Below are positions 1 through 7,283 of a DNA stretch of 26,927 nt, piece by piece. A model generated the notes under the pieces. The model made no database searches, was not told the DNA's origin, and saw nothing but the letters and a program-made list of their open reading frames with translations. How positions within the stretch are numbered: the stretch's first letter is position 1; each line of letters opens with the position of its first letter. This DNA is from Clostridia bacterium (GTDB taxonomy: Bacteria > Bacillota > Clostridia > Christensenellales > CAG-138), in NCBI GenBank assembly GCA_016296415.1, contig JAEDJH010000010.1, forward strand, positions 1-26,927, in the 5' to 3' direction. The position numbers were made by a program, and so were the translations under genes.

Positions 1-4
1 ACAG

Positions 5-409
5 ATGTGGAGTGGAGGATCATGTCTGAAGAACGTTCTTCTTCCGGAGGAATTGCTGGAAGGTGTAAAGTATGTACGAAACATATCTAGCTTCGAAGGT
101 GGAGATTTTGTAGAACTTGGCTTAGCCAATAGCAAAAAAAGGATATTGTATATCAATAGTGATGGTTTAATCTTTACTATTGATGTAATAGACTGTTTTA
201 TTGCTGACCTTGGTGATCAAGTATTAATTTATGGCAATGTTGAGTCTAATATTGTTTTTGTATATGACTTAGCTGAGACTTATTATACCATGTACACCTT
301 CCCAGAGGGATATGATGTTTGGTATGAGTATGGTGAATTTCGCGATTTGAATTCGGGTGAGTATTTCGATAGTTCTAGGGCAGAAGTTACTCAACATGAA
401 ATCGGATAA
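5..409 (+). CDS. Hypothetical protein, AT-rich, possibly 5'-incomplete
   Basis: I do not recognise this 134-residue protein. It is acidic, rich in Tyr, Phe, Asp and Glu, and has no signal peptide, membrane segment or catalytic motif that I can name. The pattern of short hydrophobic stretches suggests a small beta-rich cytosolic protein. The frame is open to the left edge of the window, so the start may lie outside it. Inside the window the options are ATG at 5 or CTG at 26; the CTG sits 7 bases after a good GGAGGA (14-19). The gene ends 11 bases before a terminator hairpin, which supports its being a real last gene of a transcript. It is far more AT-rich than every later gene (the 121-180 stretch is about 27% GC), which hints at recent acquisition. 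A small immunity-type protein is one possibility, but this is a guess. Confidence 0.5.
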   Translation: MWSGGSCLKNVLLPEELLEGVKYVRNISSFEGGDFVELGLANSKKRILYINSDGLIFTIDVIDCFIADLGDQVLIYGNVESNIVFVYDLAETYYTMYTFPEGYDVWYEYGEFRDLNSGEYFDSSRAEVTQHEIG

Positions 410-420
410 CAGCATGAAAG

Positions 421-448
421 CGGGAGTGGGCAGCTCCCCCTGTTTTTT
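421..448 (+). terminator. Intrinsic terminator after the first gene
   Basis: GGGAG (422-426) pairs with CTCCC (434-438) around a 7-base loop. It is followed by CCTG and six T residues (443-448). The hairpin lies just after the stop codon of the AT-rich gene and before the peptidase promoter. Confidence 0.75.
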
Positions 449-467
449 GCGTGCGGAAGCAAAACCC

Positions 468-496
468 TGTTTATTTGATAAAAACTATGCTATAAT
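468..496 (+). promoter_or_regulatory. Promoter for the peptidase-hydrolase operon
   Basis: A perfect TATAAT lies at 491-496, preceded by TGC, which makes it an extended -10. The -35 region near 468-473 (TGTTTA) is poor. It stands 29 bases upstream of the metallopeptidase start, directly after a terminator. Confidence 0.55.
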
Positions 497-525
497 CATC
501 TCAAATACCGCATTCGGAGGAGAAT

Positions 526-1539
526 ATGGAATACGTACTTTCACAGCTTAAGAATCTTACGTCTATCGACAGCCCGACCGGCTTTACGAAAAAAGCGGCG
601 GAATATGTTGCAAACGAGCTGAAGGCGATGGGCTATGAGCCTAAGACCACGCTGAAGGGCGGCGTGCTTTGCTGCATCGGCGGTGAGGGGCATCCCGTGA
701 TACTTTCTGCGCATCTTGACACGCTTGGCGCAATGGTTGCCGAGATAAAGGGCAACGGTCGTCTGCGTGTTCTGCCGCTTGGCGGACTTCAGCCGAACAA
801 TGCGGAGACAGAAAACTGCACGATATACACCCGCTTTGGGAACAAAAAGTATTCCGGCACGATGCAGATGAACGACCCCAGCGTGCATGTCAACCGTGAA
901 TACGGCGAACAAAAGCGCAAGTTTGACTCCATGGAGATAGTTATCGACGAAAAAACCTCGTCAAAGGACGAAACCGCCGCTCTCGGTATAGAGGTGGGCG
1001 ACATCGTATGCTTTGACCCGAGAACGGTTATCACCGAAAGCGGATTTATCAAGAGCCGCTTCCTTGACGATAAGCTCAGCGTCGCGATGCTCCTTGACGT
1101 TGCAAGACTTGCAAAACTGGGTGGTCTGAACAGGAAGGTTTATCTCTACATTACCGTATATGAGGAGGTAGGACACGGCTGTTCCGCCTCCATTCCTGCC
1201 GATGCGGAGGATATTATCAGCGTTGACATGGGCTGCGTAGGCGGAGGGCTCGGATGTGACGAGCATAAGGTTTCGATATGCGCCAAGGATTCGCACGGCC
1301 CGTACAATTATGATCTGACGACCGAGCTTATCGGCGTTGCAAAGGCAAAAAACCTCGATTATGCCATCGACATCTATCCCTATTACGGTTCGGATGCCGA
1401 CGCTGCACTCGATGCCGGCAACGAGCTTCGCCACGGGCTGATAGGCGCAGGAGTATATGCCTCTCACGGATACGAAAGGTCGCACATTGACGGCGTAAGG
1501 AATACCGTAGAGCTTATCAAAGGCTATATAATGGAATAA
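526..1539 (+). CDS. M42 family metallopeptidase (glutamyl aminopeptidase-like)
   Basis: This 337-residue protein fits the M42 family of cytosolic co-catalytic-metal aminopeptidases, which trim peptides from the N-terminus and often assemble into dodecameric tetrahedral particles. Visible landmarks are the AHLDT motif with likely metal ligand H63 and D65, the RFLDDK motif (D181), the EE pair at 213-214 (general base plus ligand), D234 in SVDMG, and the C-terminal SHGYERSH motif with H314/H320. The interrupted region at about 68-165 matches the regulatory or dimerisation domain inserted in this family. Length is close to the usual 340-360. ATG at 526 follows AGGAG with good spacing. The alpha/beta hydrolase starts 2 bases after its stop, so the two are co-transcribed. 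Substrate preference cannot be read from the sequence; some relatives were annotated as endoglucanases, which is probably wrong here. Confidence 0.9.
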   Translation: MEYVLSQLKNLTSIDSPTGFTKKAAEYVANELKAMGYEPKTTLKGGVLCCIGGEGHPVILSAHLDTLGAMVAEIKGNGRLRVLPLGGLQPNNAETENCTIYTRFGNKKYSGTMQMNDPSVHVNREYGEQKRKFDSMEIVIDEKTSSKDETAALGIEVGDIVCFDPRTVITESGFIKSRFLDDKLSVAMLLDVARLAKLGGLNRKVYLYITVYEEVGHGCSASIPADAEDIISVDMGCVGGGLGCDEHKVSICAKDSHGPYNYDLTTELIGVAKAKNLDYAIDIYPYYGSDADAALDAGNELRHGLIGAGVYASHGYERSHIDGVRNTVELIKGYIME

Positions 1540-1541
1540 AC

Positions 1542-2231
1542 ATGGCATATTTTGACTGTGCCGGCGCAAGGCTTCACTATGAAATATTCGGCTGCGGCGA
1601 TGAAAACGCACGGCTGATACTGCTGCTTCACGGCTGCGGAGAGGATATGCACGTATTCGATGCTGCCGTTTCATCGATGCTGAACACACATCGCTTTATC
1701 GCCATCGACAGCAGAGCGCACGGCGAATCCACGGGCGAGGTGCAGGGCTATAAGCGGATGGCGGAGGATACGGCGGCGCTTTTGGAGCATCTCGGCGTTG
1801 AAAAGGTGGATTGCATCGGCTTTTCCGACGGGGCGATAATCGCAATGCTCATGGCGTCGGAGCGTGACTGTTTTGACCGGCTTATGCTGATAGGCGCAAA
1901 TACGCACCCGAGCGGGCTGAAGTTTTCCGAGCGTATCGAAATGCGCCGTCAAAGGAAAGCGGCTTTGCGAACGGGCGACAAACGGTGGGCGAGTCTGTTT
2001 GACATGATGCTGACCGAGCCGGACATAACCGCAGACAGCTTGGGGCGCATAAATGCCCGGGTGACTGCGGTGGTAGGAAGCCGTGATATGATAAGAAAAA
2101 GCCACACGCTCAGGCTTTGCCGTGCGATAAAGGACTGCGAGCTTGAGGTGCTCAAGGGCGAGGGGCACATGATACCGCAGGAGGCGCCCGAAAAGCTGGC
2201 CATGCTGATGCAAAGGAAGTTTGTACGCTGA
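1542..2231 (+). CDS. Alpha/beta hydrolase
   Basis: This 229-residue protein carries the alpha/beta hydrolase fold signature: an oxyanion-loop HGCGE (30-34), a nucleophile elbow GFSDG with S95, a strand ending in GSRD (D182), and a C-terminal GEGH with H209. The triad would be S95-D182-H209. The cap between about 125 and 165 is short, which fits small esterases, lipases or acylaminoacyl hydrolases. No signal peptide is visible, so it should act in the cytosol. It begins 2 bases after the metallopeptidase stop and is translationally coupled to it, so a joint role in peptide or ester turnover is possible but not shown. The substrate is unknown. Confidence 0.88.
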   Translation: MAYFDCAGARLHYEIFGCGDENARLILLLHGCGEDMHVFDAAVSSMLNTHRFIAIDSRAHGESTGEVQGYKRMAEDTAALLEHLGVEKVDCIGFSDGAIIAMLMASERDCFDRLMLIGANTHPSGLKFSERIEMRRQRKAALRTGDKRWASLFDMMLTEPDITADSLGRINARVTAVVGSRDMIRKSHTLRLCRAIKDCELEVLKGEGHMIPQEAPEKLAMLMQRKFVR

Positions 2232-2238
2232 CAGACAG

Positions 2239-2258
2239 GCAAAATTTGCATAATATGC
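2239..2258 (+). promoter_or_regulatory. Two overlapping palindromes upstream of the -35 box
   Basis: GCAAAATTTGC (2239-2249) and GCATAATATGC (2248-2258) are each perfect 11-bp odd palindromes sharing two bases. They end directly before the -35 hexamer of the exporter promoter, so they could be an operator or an upstream activating site. There is no T-tract, so they are not a terminator for the hydrolase gene. Confidence 0.35.
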
Positions 2259-2286
2259 TTGCAATTTAAAATGAGCATGGTATAAT
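2259..2286 (+). promoter_or_regulatory. Promoter of the leader peptide and ABC exporter
   Basis: TTGCAA (2259-2264), a 16-base spacer and TATAAT (2281-2286), with an extended -10 TGG just before the hexamer. Transcription would begin near 2293, about 27 bases before the leader-peptide start. Confidence 0.7.
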
Positions 2287-2319
2287 GACACCATATTATA
2301 GAAGAAAGGAGACCGTGAC

Positions 2320-2391
2320 ATGACCGATGTAAAGTTCTTTGTAAAATCAAACCGCCTTTATATGGGCGCGCACGGTTTGCTGTTTCTGTAG
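2320..2391 (+). CDS. Leader peptide of the exporter attenuator (23 aa)
   Basis: This short frame starts at ATG 2320, 7 bases after AAAGGAGA, one of the best ribosome binding sites in the window, and ends at TAG 2389-2391. The peptide begins MTDVKFFVK and ends HGLLFL. It has no similarity that I can name. Its significance is positional: codons 17-23 overlap the 5' arm of an antiterminator (2370-2387) that competes with the terminator at 2419-2454. Translation of this frame is therefore expected to decide whether the downstream ABC exporter is transcribed. Known parallels are the BmrB leader of bmrCD in Bacillus subtilis and erm-type leaders. The function is inferred from layout only. Confidence 0.65.
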   Translation: MTDVKFFVKSNRLYMGAHGLLFL

Positions 2392-2427
2392 GCGAGAGGC
2401 CGTATTTGTATAGGAAACGGGCTGTGC
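2370..2427 (+). promoter_or_regulatory. Predicted antiterminator in the exporter leader
   Basis: GCACGG (2370-2375) can pair with CTGTGC (2422-2427), and CTGTTTCT (2380-2387) with GGAAACGG (2413-2420), giving about 14 pairs (three G-U) with a small internal loop. The 5' arm lies within the last codons of the leader peptide. The 3' arm covers the 5' half of the terminator stem (2419-2428). The two structures cannot coexist. A ribosome reaching the leader stop codon would mask the 5' arm. Confidence 0.6.
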
Positions 2428-2454
2428 AGGTGTAATGCATGGCCCTTCGTTTTT
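2419..2454 (+). terminator. Attenuator terminator before the ABC exporter
   Basis: GGGCTGTGCA (2419-2428) pairs over all 10 positions (two G-U) with TGCATGGCCC (2436-2445) around a 7-base loop. It is followed at once by TTCGTTTTT. This intrinsic terminator lies between the leader peptide and the first exporter gene. A further 6-bp pairing, GGCCCT (2441-2446) with AGGGCC (2457-2462), would also break its 3' arm. Confidence 0.7.
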
Positions 2455-2483
2455 GTAGGGCCTCAATGTGGAGGAAGAGGATA

Positions 2484-4340
2484 GTGGAAAAACAGAAAAG
2501 CGGAGAAAAGAAAGAAAAAAGGAAACTGAGCATAAAGCTTATAGCACGCATAATGCACGGGCAGAAGCGGTATCTGCTGCTTTCCGTTGTTGCGATGCTG
2601 ATTGCGGTGCTCATGTCGTACTGCGTGCCGTACATCACGTCGTTCACCATCGACTACGTGATTGGCGACGACAAAAATGCCCAGGTGCCGAAATTCATAC
2701 TCGAATGGGTGGAGAATAACGGCGGCGTGGAGTTTGCACGGAACAATATCTGGATATGTGCCCTTGCGCTCATCGCCATCACGGTCATACAGTCCGTTGC
2801 GGTGCATTTCAGGGGCAGGTTTATCGCCATGACCTCCGAGGGAGCGGCAAAGACCATGCGTGACGAGCTGTATTGGCATCTTCAGACCGTGCCGTACGAT
2901 TATCACAAGCACGTTTCGACCGGCGACATCATACAGCGCTGCACATCCGATGTTGATACCGTGCGCCGTTTCGTGTCAACGCACCTGCTTGAGATCGCAA
3001 GAACCGTTGCAATGGTGGTCGTGGCGAGCGTGATAATGTTCTCCATAAACACCAAAATGGCGCTCATATCCGTTGCGCTGCTTCCGATCCTTGCGCTGTC
3101 GTCGTTCTTCTATTTCAGACTGGTGAAAAAGCAGTTCAGGGCCTATGACGAGGCGGAGGGCGTTTTGTCCGCCACCCTGCAGGAAAACCTCACGGGCGTG
3201 AGAGTTGTAAGGGCCTTCGGACAGCAGAAAAACGAGGTCGATAAGTTCGACAAGGACAGCAGCAGCGTGAGGGATGAAAACTACAAGCTCACGAAGATGC
3301 TTGCGGCATATTGGGGCGGCTCGGATGCTATAGGCTATTTTCAGATAATGCTGTCGCTTGTGTTCGGCATATACTTTGCGGTCACGACAGATTTTACGCT
3401 TGGGCAGGTGCTTCTGTTCACGTCATACACGTCCATGCTGACGTGGCCCGTAAGACAGCTCGGACGCATTTTGGCGGACATGGGCAAGTCTATAGTTTCG
3501 CTCGACAGAATAAACGAGATACTGTCCGCCGAGAAGGAGGAGGAGCCGGGGCAGGCACTTTGTCCGGACATTGTGGGCGATATAGAGTTCAAAAACGTAT
3601 GCTTTGGCTACGACAGGTATGATGACGTGCTCAAGGACGTGAGCTTCACCGTCAAAAAGGGACAGACTGTAGCCATTTTGGGTTCCACGGGCTCGGGCAA
3701 ATCCAGCCTTGTACAGCTTTTGCAGCGTCTTTATACCGTTACCTCGGGCGAGATACTTATAAACGGCGTGAACATAAACGACATAAAGCACGAGCATTTA
3801 AGGTCGAACATCGGAATAGTGCTTCAGGAGCCGTTCCTGTATTCCAGGACGATAATGGATAACATCGCCATCACAAACCCCGACGCTCCGAAGGAGGAGG
3901 TCTATGAGGCGGCAAAGACCGCATCGGTGCATGACGTGGTGATGAGCTTTGAAAACGGTTATGACACGATAATCGGCGAGAGGGGCGTGACGCTGTCCGG
4001 CGGACAGAAACAGAGGGTCGCAATAGCGCGTATGCTGATGCAGAATGCGCCCATTATGATATTTGACGACTCGATGAGTGCGGTGGACACAGAAACCGAT
4101 GCCGCAATACGTGATGCGCTCAAGCTGAGGAGAAAGGACAGCACCACGTTCATCATCTCGCACAGGATAACGACGCTGTGCGAAGCAGACATTATTTTGG
4201 TGCTTGAGGACGGAAAATTGGTTCAGCAGGGCAACCACGAGCAGCTTTTGAACGAGGACGGGCTGTACAAGCGCATCGCCCATATTCAGAATATGCTTGA
4301 GGACGAGCTGAAAACGGAAGGAAGTGTGTTCTGTGAGTAG
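2484..4340 (+). CDS. Heterodimeric ABC exporter half, degenerate ATP site subunit
   Basis: This half-transporter has about six membrane helices (residues ~30-320) followed by an ATPase domain. Motifs are Walker A GSTGSGKSS (400-408), signature LSGGQ (504-508) and Walker B FDD (527-529) with the H-loop SHR downstream. The catalytic Glu after Walker B is Asp (D529), as in the degenerate-site subunit of BmrCD, LmrCD or TM287/288 type exporters. The preferred start is GTG 2484, 8 bases after GGAGGA (2470-2475), giving 618 residues. The in-frame ATG at 2439 lies inside the terminator hairpin and lacks a binding site. It overlaps the partner gene by 8 bases. Expression is probably set by the leader-peptide attenuator upstream. 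A drug or lipid efflux role is likely by family; the substrate is unknown. Confidence 0.9.
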   Translation: MEKQKSGEKKEKRKLSIKLIARIMHGQKRYLLLSVVAMLIAVLMSYCVPYITSFTIDYVIGDDKNAQVPKFILEWVENNGGVEFARNNIWICALALIAITVIQSVAVHFRGRFIAMTSEGAAKTMRDELYWHLQTVPYDYHKHVSTGDIIQRCTSDVDTVRRFVSTHLLEIARTVAMVVVASVIMFSINTKMALISVALLPILALSSFFYFRLVKKQFRAYDEAEGVLSATLQENLTGVRVVRAFGQQKNEVDKFDKDSSSVRDENYKLTKMLAAYWGGSDAIGYFQIMLSLVFGIYFAVTTDFTLGQVLLFTSYTSMLTWPVRQLGRILADMGKSIVSLDRINEILSAEKEEEPGQALCPDIVGDIEFKNVCFGYDRYDDVLKDVSFTVKKGQTVAILGSTGSGKSSLVQLLQRLYTVTSGEILINGVNINDIKHEHLRSNIGIVLQEPFLYSRTIMDNIAITNPDAPKEEVYEAAKTASVHDVVMSFENGYDTIIGERGVTLSGGQKQRVAIARMLMQNAPIMIFDDSMSAVDTETDAAIRDALKLRRKDSTTFIISHRITTLCEADIILVLEDGKLVQQGNHEQLLNEDGLYKRIAHIQNMLEDELKTEGSVFCE

Positions 4341-6189
4341 TATGATACAGGAACAGGAATTTGATAAAAAAGTCGATATAGGAATATGGAAAAAGCTTTT
4401 CCGCTTTGCCCTGACCTATAAAAAAGAGTTAATACTTACGATACTGATAATGGCTGTCGTTTCGGCGTGCGATATTCTGTATCCGCTTTTGTCGAGGTAT
4501 GCGATAGACAACTTCGTTACCGAGGGAAGTATCGGCGGACTTAAATACTTTGCGCTCGTATATCTGGCGGTGGTGCTGGTGCAGGGGGGCTGTGTTTTCC
4601 TGTTCGTAACGCTTGCCGGCAAGCTGGAGGCATATATTTCCTACGATATACGAAAGAAGGCGTTTAGAAAGCTGCAGGAGCTGTCGTTCTCCTTCTACGA
4701 CAAAACCACGGTCGGCTATCTTATGGCGAGAATGGTAAGCGACGTTTCAAGGCTCAGCGAGATGATAGCGTGGAGTGTGGTTGACCTGTTCTGGGCGGCG
4801 ACGAATATTGTCGGAATACTCGTTATTCTGCTCGTTTTGAATTGGAAGCTGGCATTGATAGTAATGGTGGTCATACCTCCGCTTGCGCTGCTTTGCATCT
4901 ACTTCCAAAAACGCATACTCAAGCATCAGCGAATCGTCAGAAAGACCAACTCGAGGATAACAAGCTCCTTCAACGAGGGAATAATGGGCGCCATGACGAC
5001 GAAAACGCTCGTCAGGGAGGAAAGAAACACAGCCGAATTTACCGAGCTTACGCAGGAAATGCGTGGTGCATCGGTAAAATCCTCGGTGCTCAGCTACGTA
5101 TTCATGCCCCTTGTAATGATGCTCGGCTCGGTCGGAACGGCTCTTGCGCTCTACTTCGGCGGAAGTGCCGTGCTCGAGGAGGGCGTAAGGCTCGGCATAT
5201 CCATCGGGGTAATCAGCTTCGGTACGCTTTCGGCGTTTGTAAGTTATACTACGGCGTTTTTTGACCCTATACAGTCGCTTGCAAGAATATTCGCCGAGTT
5301 TCAGAGTGCGCAGGCGAGTGCGGAGCGCATAATTTCGCTTATCGACACGCCCTGCGATATAGTTGATTCCGACGAGGTTATCGCAAAATACGGCGACAGC
5401 TTTGAGCCGCACACCGAAAACTGGGAGGAGCTTACGGGAAAGATCGACTTTGAAAACGTCAGCTTTTCGTATAAAGAGGGCGAGACCGTGCTGAAGGACT
5501 TCGATCTCAATATCCGTGCCGGCGAAACCATAGCGCTCGTCGGTGAAACGGGCGCAGGAAAGAGCACTATAGTAAACCTTATCTGCAGGTTCTATGAGCC
5601 GACAGCGGGACGCATACTGATAGACGGCGTCGATTACAGGGAGCGCAGTCAGCTTTGGCTGCAAAAGAGTCTTGGATATGTGCTGCAGCAGCCGCATCTG
5701 TTCTCCGGCACCATAAAGGACAACATTGCATACGCAAAGCGTGATGCGACCATGGAGGAAATTGAGGCCGCCGCAAGGATGGTACACGCCGATACCTTCA
5801 TCAAAAAGCAGGAAAAGGGCTACTATACCGAGGTCGGAGAGGGCGGCGTAAGGCTTTCGACGGGCGAGAAGCAGCTTATCTCGTTTGCGAGGGTAATACT
5901 TGCAAATCCGAAGATTTTCGTGCTGGACGAGGCGACAAGCTCAATCGACACCGAAACCGAGCAGCTCATTCAGGACGCCATAACCAAGGTGCTGCAAAAC
6001 CGCACCAGCCTGATAGTTGCTCACCGGCTCTCCACAATAAAAAATGCGGACAGGATACTCGTTATAAGGGGCGGAAAGATCGCCGAGGAGGGAACGCACG
6101 GCGAGCTGCTGAGGCAGAAGGGCTACTACTATAACCTCTATACCACGCAGTTCAGGGAGGAAGCATCCTCGTCTATACTGTCCAAGTAG
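4333..6189 (+). CDS. Heterodimeric ABC exporter half, catalytic-Glu subunit
   Basis: This is the partner half-transporter: a six-helix membrane domain (~20-320) and an ATPase domain with Walker A GETGAGKST (404-412), signature LSTGE (508-512) and Walker B LDEA with E533 intact, plus AHR as the H-loop. The signature is non-canonical (LSTGE in place of LSGGQ). Paired with D529 of the first subunit it would form the inactive site, while its own intact Walker A/B face the LSGGQ of the partner. This is the known asymmetric heterodimer pattern. Starts at GTG 4324, GTG 4333 and ATG 4342 are possible; 4333 is best because GGAAGGAAG (4316-4324) lies 8 bases upstream. That overlaps the first gene by 8 bases, indicating coupled translation. 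Both halves come to 618 residues. Confidence 0.9.
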   Translation: MSSMIQEQEFDKKVDIGIWKKLFRFALTYKKELILTILIMAVVSACDILYPLLSRYAIDNFVTEGSIGGLKYFALVYLAVVLVQGGCVFLFVTLAGKLEAYISYDIRKKAFRKLQELSFSFYDKTTVGYLMARMVSDVSRLSEMIAWSVVDLFWAATNIVGILVILLVLNWKLALIVMVVIPPLALLCIYFQKRILKHQRIVRKTNSRITSSFNEGIMGAMTTKTLVREERNTAEFTELTQEMRGASVKSSVLSYVFMPLVMMLGSVGTALALYFGGSAVLEEGVRLGISIGVISFGTLSAFVSYTTAFFDPIQSLARIFAEFQSAQASAERIISLIDTPCDIVDSDEVIAKYGDSFEPHTENWEELTGKIDFENVSFSYKEGETVLKDFDLNIRAGETIALVGETGAGKSTIVNLICRFYEPTAGRILIDGVDYRERSQLWLQKSLGYVLQQPHLFSGTIKDNIAYAKRDATMEEIEAAARMVHADTFIKKQEKGYYTEVGEGGVRLSTGEKQLISFARVILANPKIFVLDEATSSIDTETEQLIQDAITKVLQNRTSLIVAHRLSTIKNADRILVIRGGKIAEEGTHGELLRQKGYYYNLYTTQFREEASSSILSK

Positions 6190-6198
6190 GAAACAAAC

Positions 6199-6237
6199 GG
6201 GCGTATCTTTGGGCTGCAGAGGTGCGCCTGTATTTGA
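6199..6237 (+). terminator. Hairpin terminator after the ABC exporter
   Basis: A 13-pair stem, GGGCGTATCTTTG (6199-6211) with CAGAGGTGCGCCT (6217-6229), closes a 5-base loop and includes several G-U pairs. The tail GTATTTG is only weakly T-rich, and an A-rich stretch precedes the stem. It probably ends the exporter transcript, since a new promoter follows at 6241. Confidence 0.5.
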
Positions 6238-6240
6238 ATG

Positions 6241-6269
6241 TTGACTTCAAGACGAAAATCATATATCAT
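6241..6269 (+). promoter_or_regulatory. Promoter of the membrane protein-mutS2 operon
   Basis: TTGACT (6241-6246), a 17-base spacer and TATCAT (6264-6269). It is placed directly after the exporter terminator and about 30 bases before the membrane-protein start. Confidence 0.6.
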
Positions 6270-6299
6270 TTGAGCAAACAGACGATGTGGAGGTTGTGT

Positions 6300-7283
6300 A
6301 TGTCAAGCAAGGTGGGATTTAGGAAAAAGTGGGTCAATATTTGCCTGCTTATTGCGATTGCGGCATTGACCGCCGCCTGTGTCGTGATGAATTTCATGGA
6401 TACAGAATACGGCCTGCTTGCAAACTTCAAGGATGTGGGCAGATTTGCGAAGCTGCAGTTCCTGCTGTCAACCTTCATGCCGCTTACCGTTGGCACGGCG
6501 ATAGTGCTTTCGAGCCTGTTTTTGAATAAGAAAACCGCATGGAGCGTTATAATCGTCGGCTTGATAATAGCGGCGTTTTTGCTTGTTCCCGGCCCTATAA
6601 ACGCAAGGGCGGGAACGTTTGCCGCAGGCTGGGTGTTTTTCTTCGGTGCGGCTTTGGCGGCGGTGATATTTGCCGCAATGCTCGGCTCCGGCAAACCAAC
6701 CCTGCGTGCGGTCGGAAAAATCGGCATACCGATCGCTTTGATCGCATTTTTTGCGGTAATCGTGACCTTTGGCGGTATAATATCGGGCCTTAACGTATCC
6801 ACGGGCGAGACACACGGGCAGCCCTGCCTTATATTCAACAACGCATATTACGCAACAGATTATTGGAACATTCTGTCCGACGGCGGTGTGACGAGCGCAA
6901 GCGAGTTTTTCAAGGTGATTTCGAATGCAGTCGGTGAGGGCGCATCCGGCGGAATAGAGGGCTTCTTCATATTGCAGCCGCTTTACAGGCTGGTGTCGTT
7001 CGTCCTTATGGGAACGCTGTTTGTTTGCGGCGTTTGCCTTGTGTTCAGGCGCACCCGTGGGACGAAGCTTATTGCGGGCATCGCTGTTGGACTTGCTGCA
7101 TTTGCCGCTGTTTTGGGCATAATCTATGAGGTGCTTTGCTATACGATAGACAACGTGGTGTTTATCGTAAACATTTCGCTCGTCTGCACCGATATATGCT
7201 TTGTGCTGATGTGCATAATGCTGCTTGCGGCGCTTCCGGAACGGGAGGGCGGCACAAAAAAGAATAGGAGAAAACGTGGATAA
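6300..7283 (+). CDS. Eight-helix membrane protein of unknown function
   Basis: I do not recognise this 327-residue protein. Hydrophobic segments at about 12-31, 53-75, 81-98, 106-128, 141-162, 231-250, 256-277 and 283-312 suggest eight transmembrane helices. A soluble loop of roughly 70 residues (162-230) contains aromatic and Gly-rich stretches. The C-terminus is strongly basic and, with an even helix count and a basic N-terminus, probably cytosolic. No transporter or enzyme motif is visible. The start is ATG 6300 with GGAGG 6 bases upstream; an earlier in-frame GTG at 6222 lies inside the terminator hairpin and is rejected. Its last 8 bases overlap mutS2, so translation is coupled. Whether it shares a function with mutS2 is unknown. 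Confidence 0.75.
   Translation: MSSKVGFRKKWVNICLLIAIAALTAACVVMNFMDTEYGLLANFKDVGRFAKLQFLLSTFMPLTVGTAIVLSSLFLNKKTAWSVIIVGLIIAAFLLVPGPINARAGTFAAGWVFFFGAALAAVIFAAMLGSGKPTLRAVGKIGIPIALIAFFAVIVTFGGIISGLNVSTGETHGQPCLIFNNAYYATDYWNILSDGGVTSASEFFKVISNAVGEGASGGIEGFFILQPLYRLVSFVLMGTLFVCGVCLVFRRTRGTKLIAGIAVGLAAFAAVLGIIYEVLCYTIDNVVFIVNISLVCTDICFVLMCIMLLAALPEREGGTKKNRRKRG

Noticed and set aside
22..93. ATG at 22 preceded by GGAGGA, as the start of a gene
   Set aside because: The spacing is only 2 bases and the frame stops after about 22 codons; the longer frame through 409 is more credible.
2439..2483. ATG at 2439 as the start of the first ABC subunit
   Set aside because: It lies in the terminator stem and has no ribosome binding site; GTG at 2484 has GGAGGA at ideal spacing.
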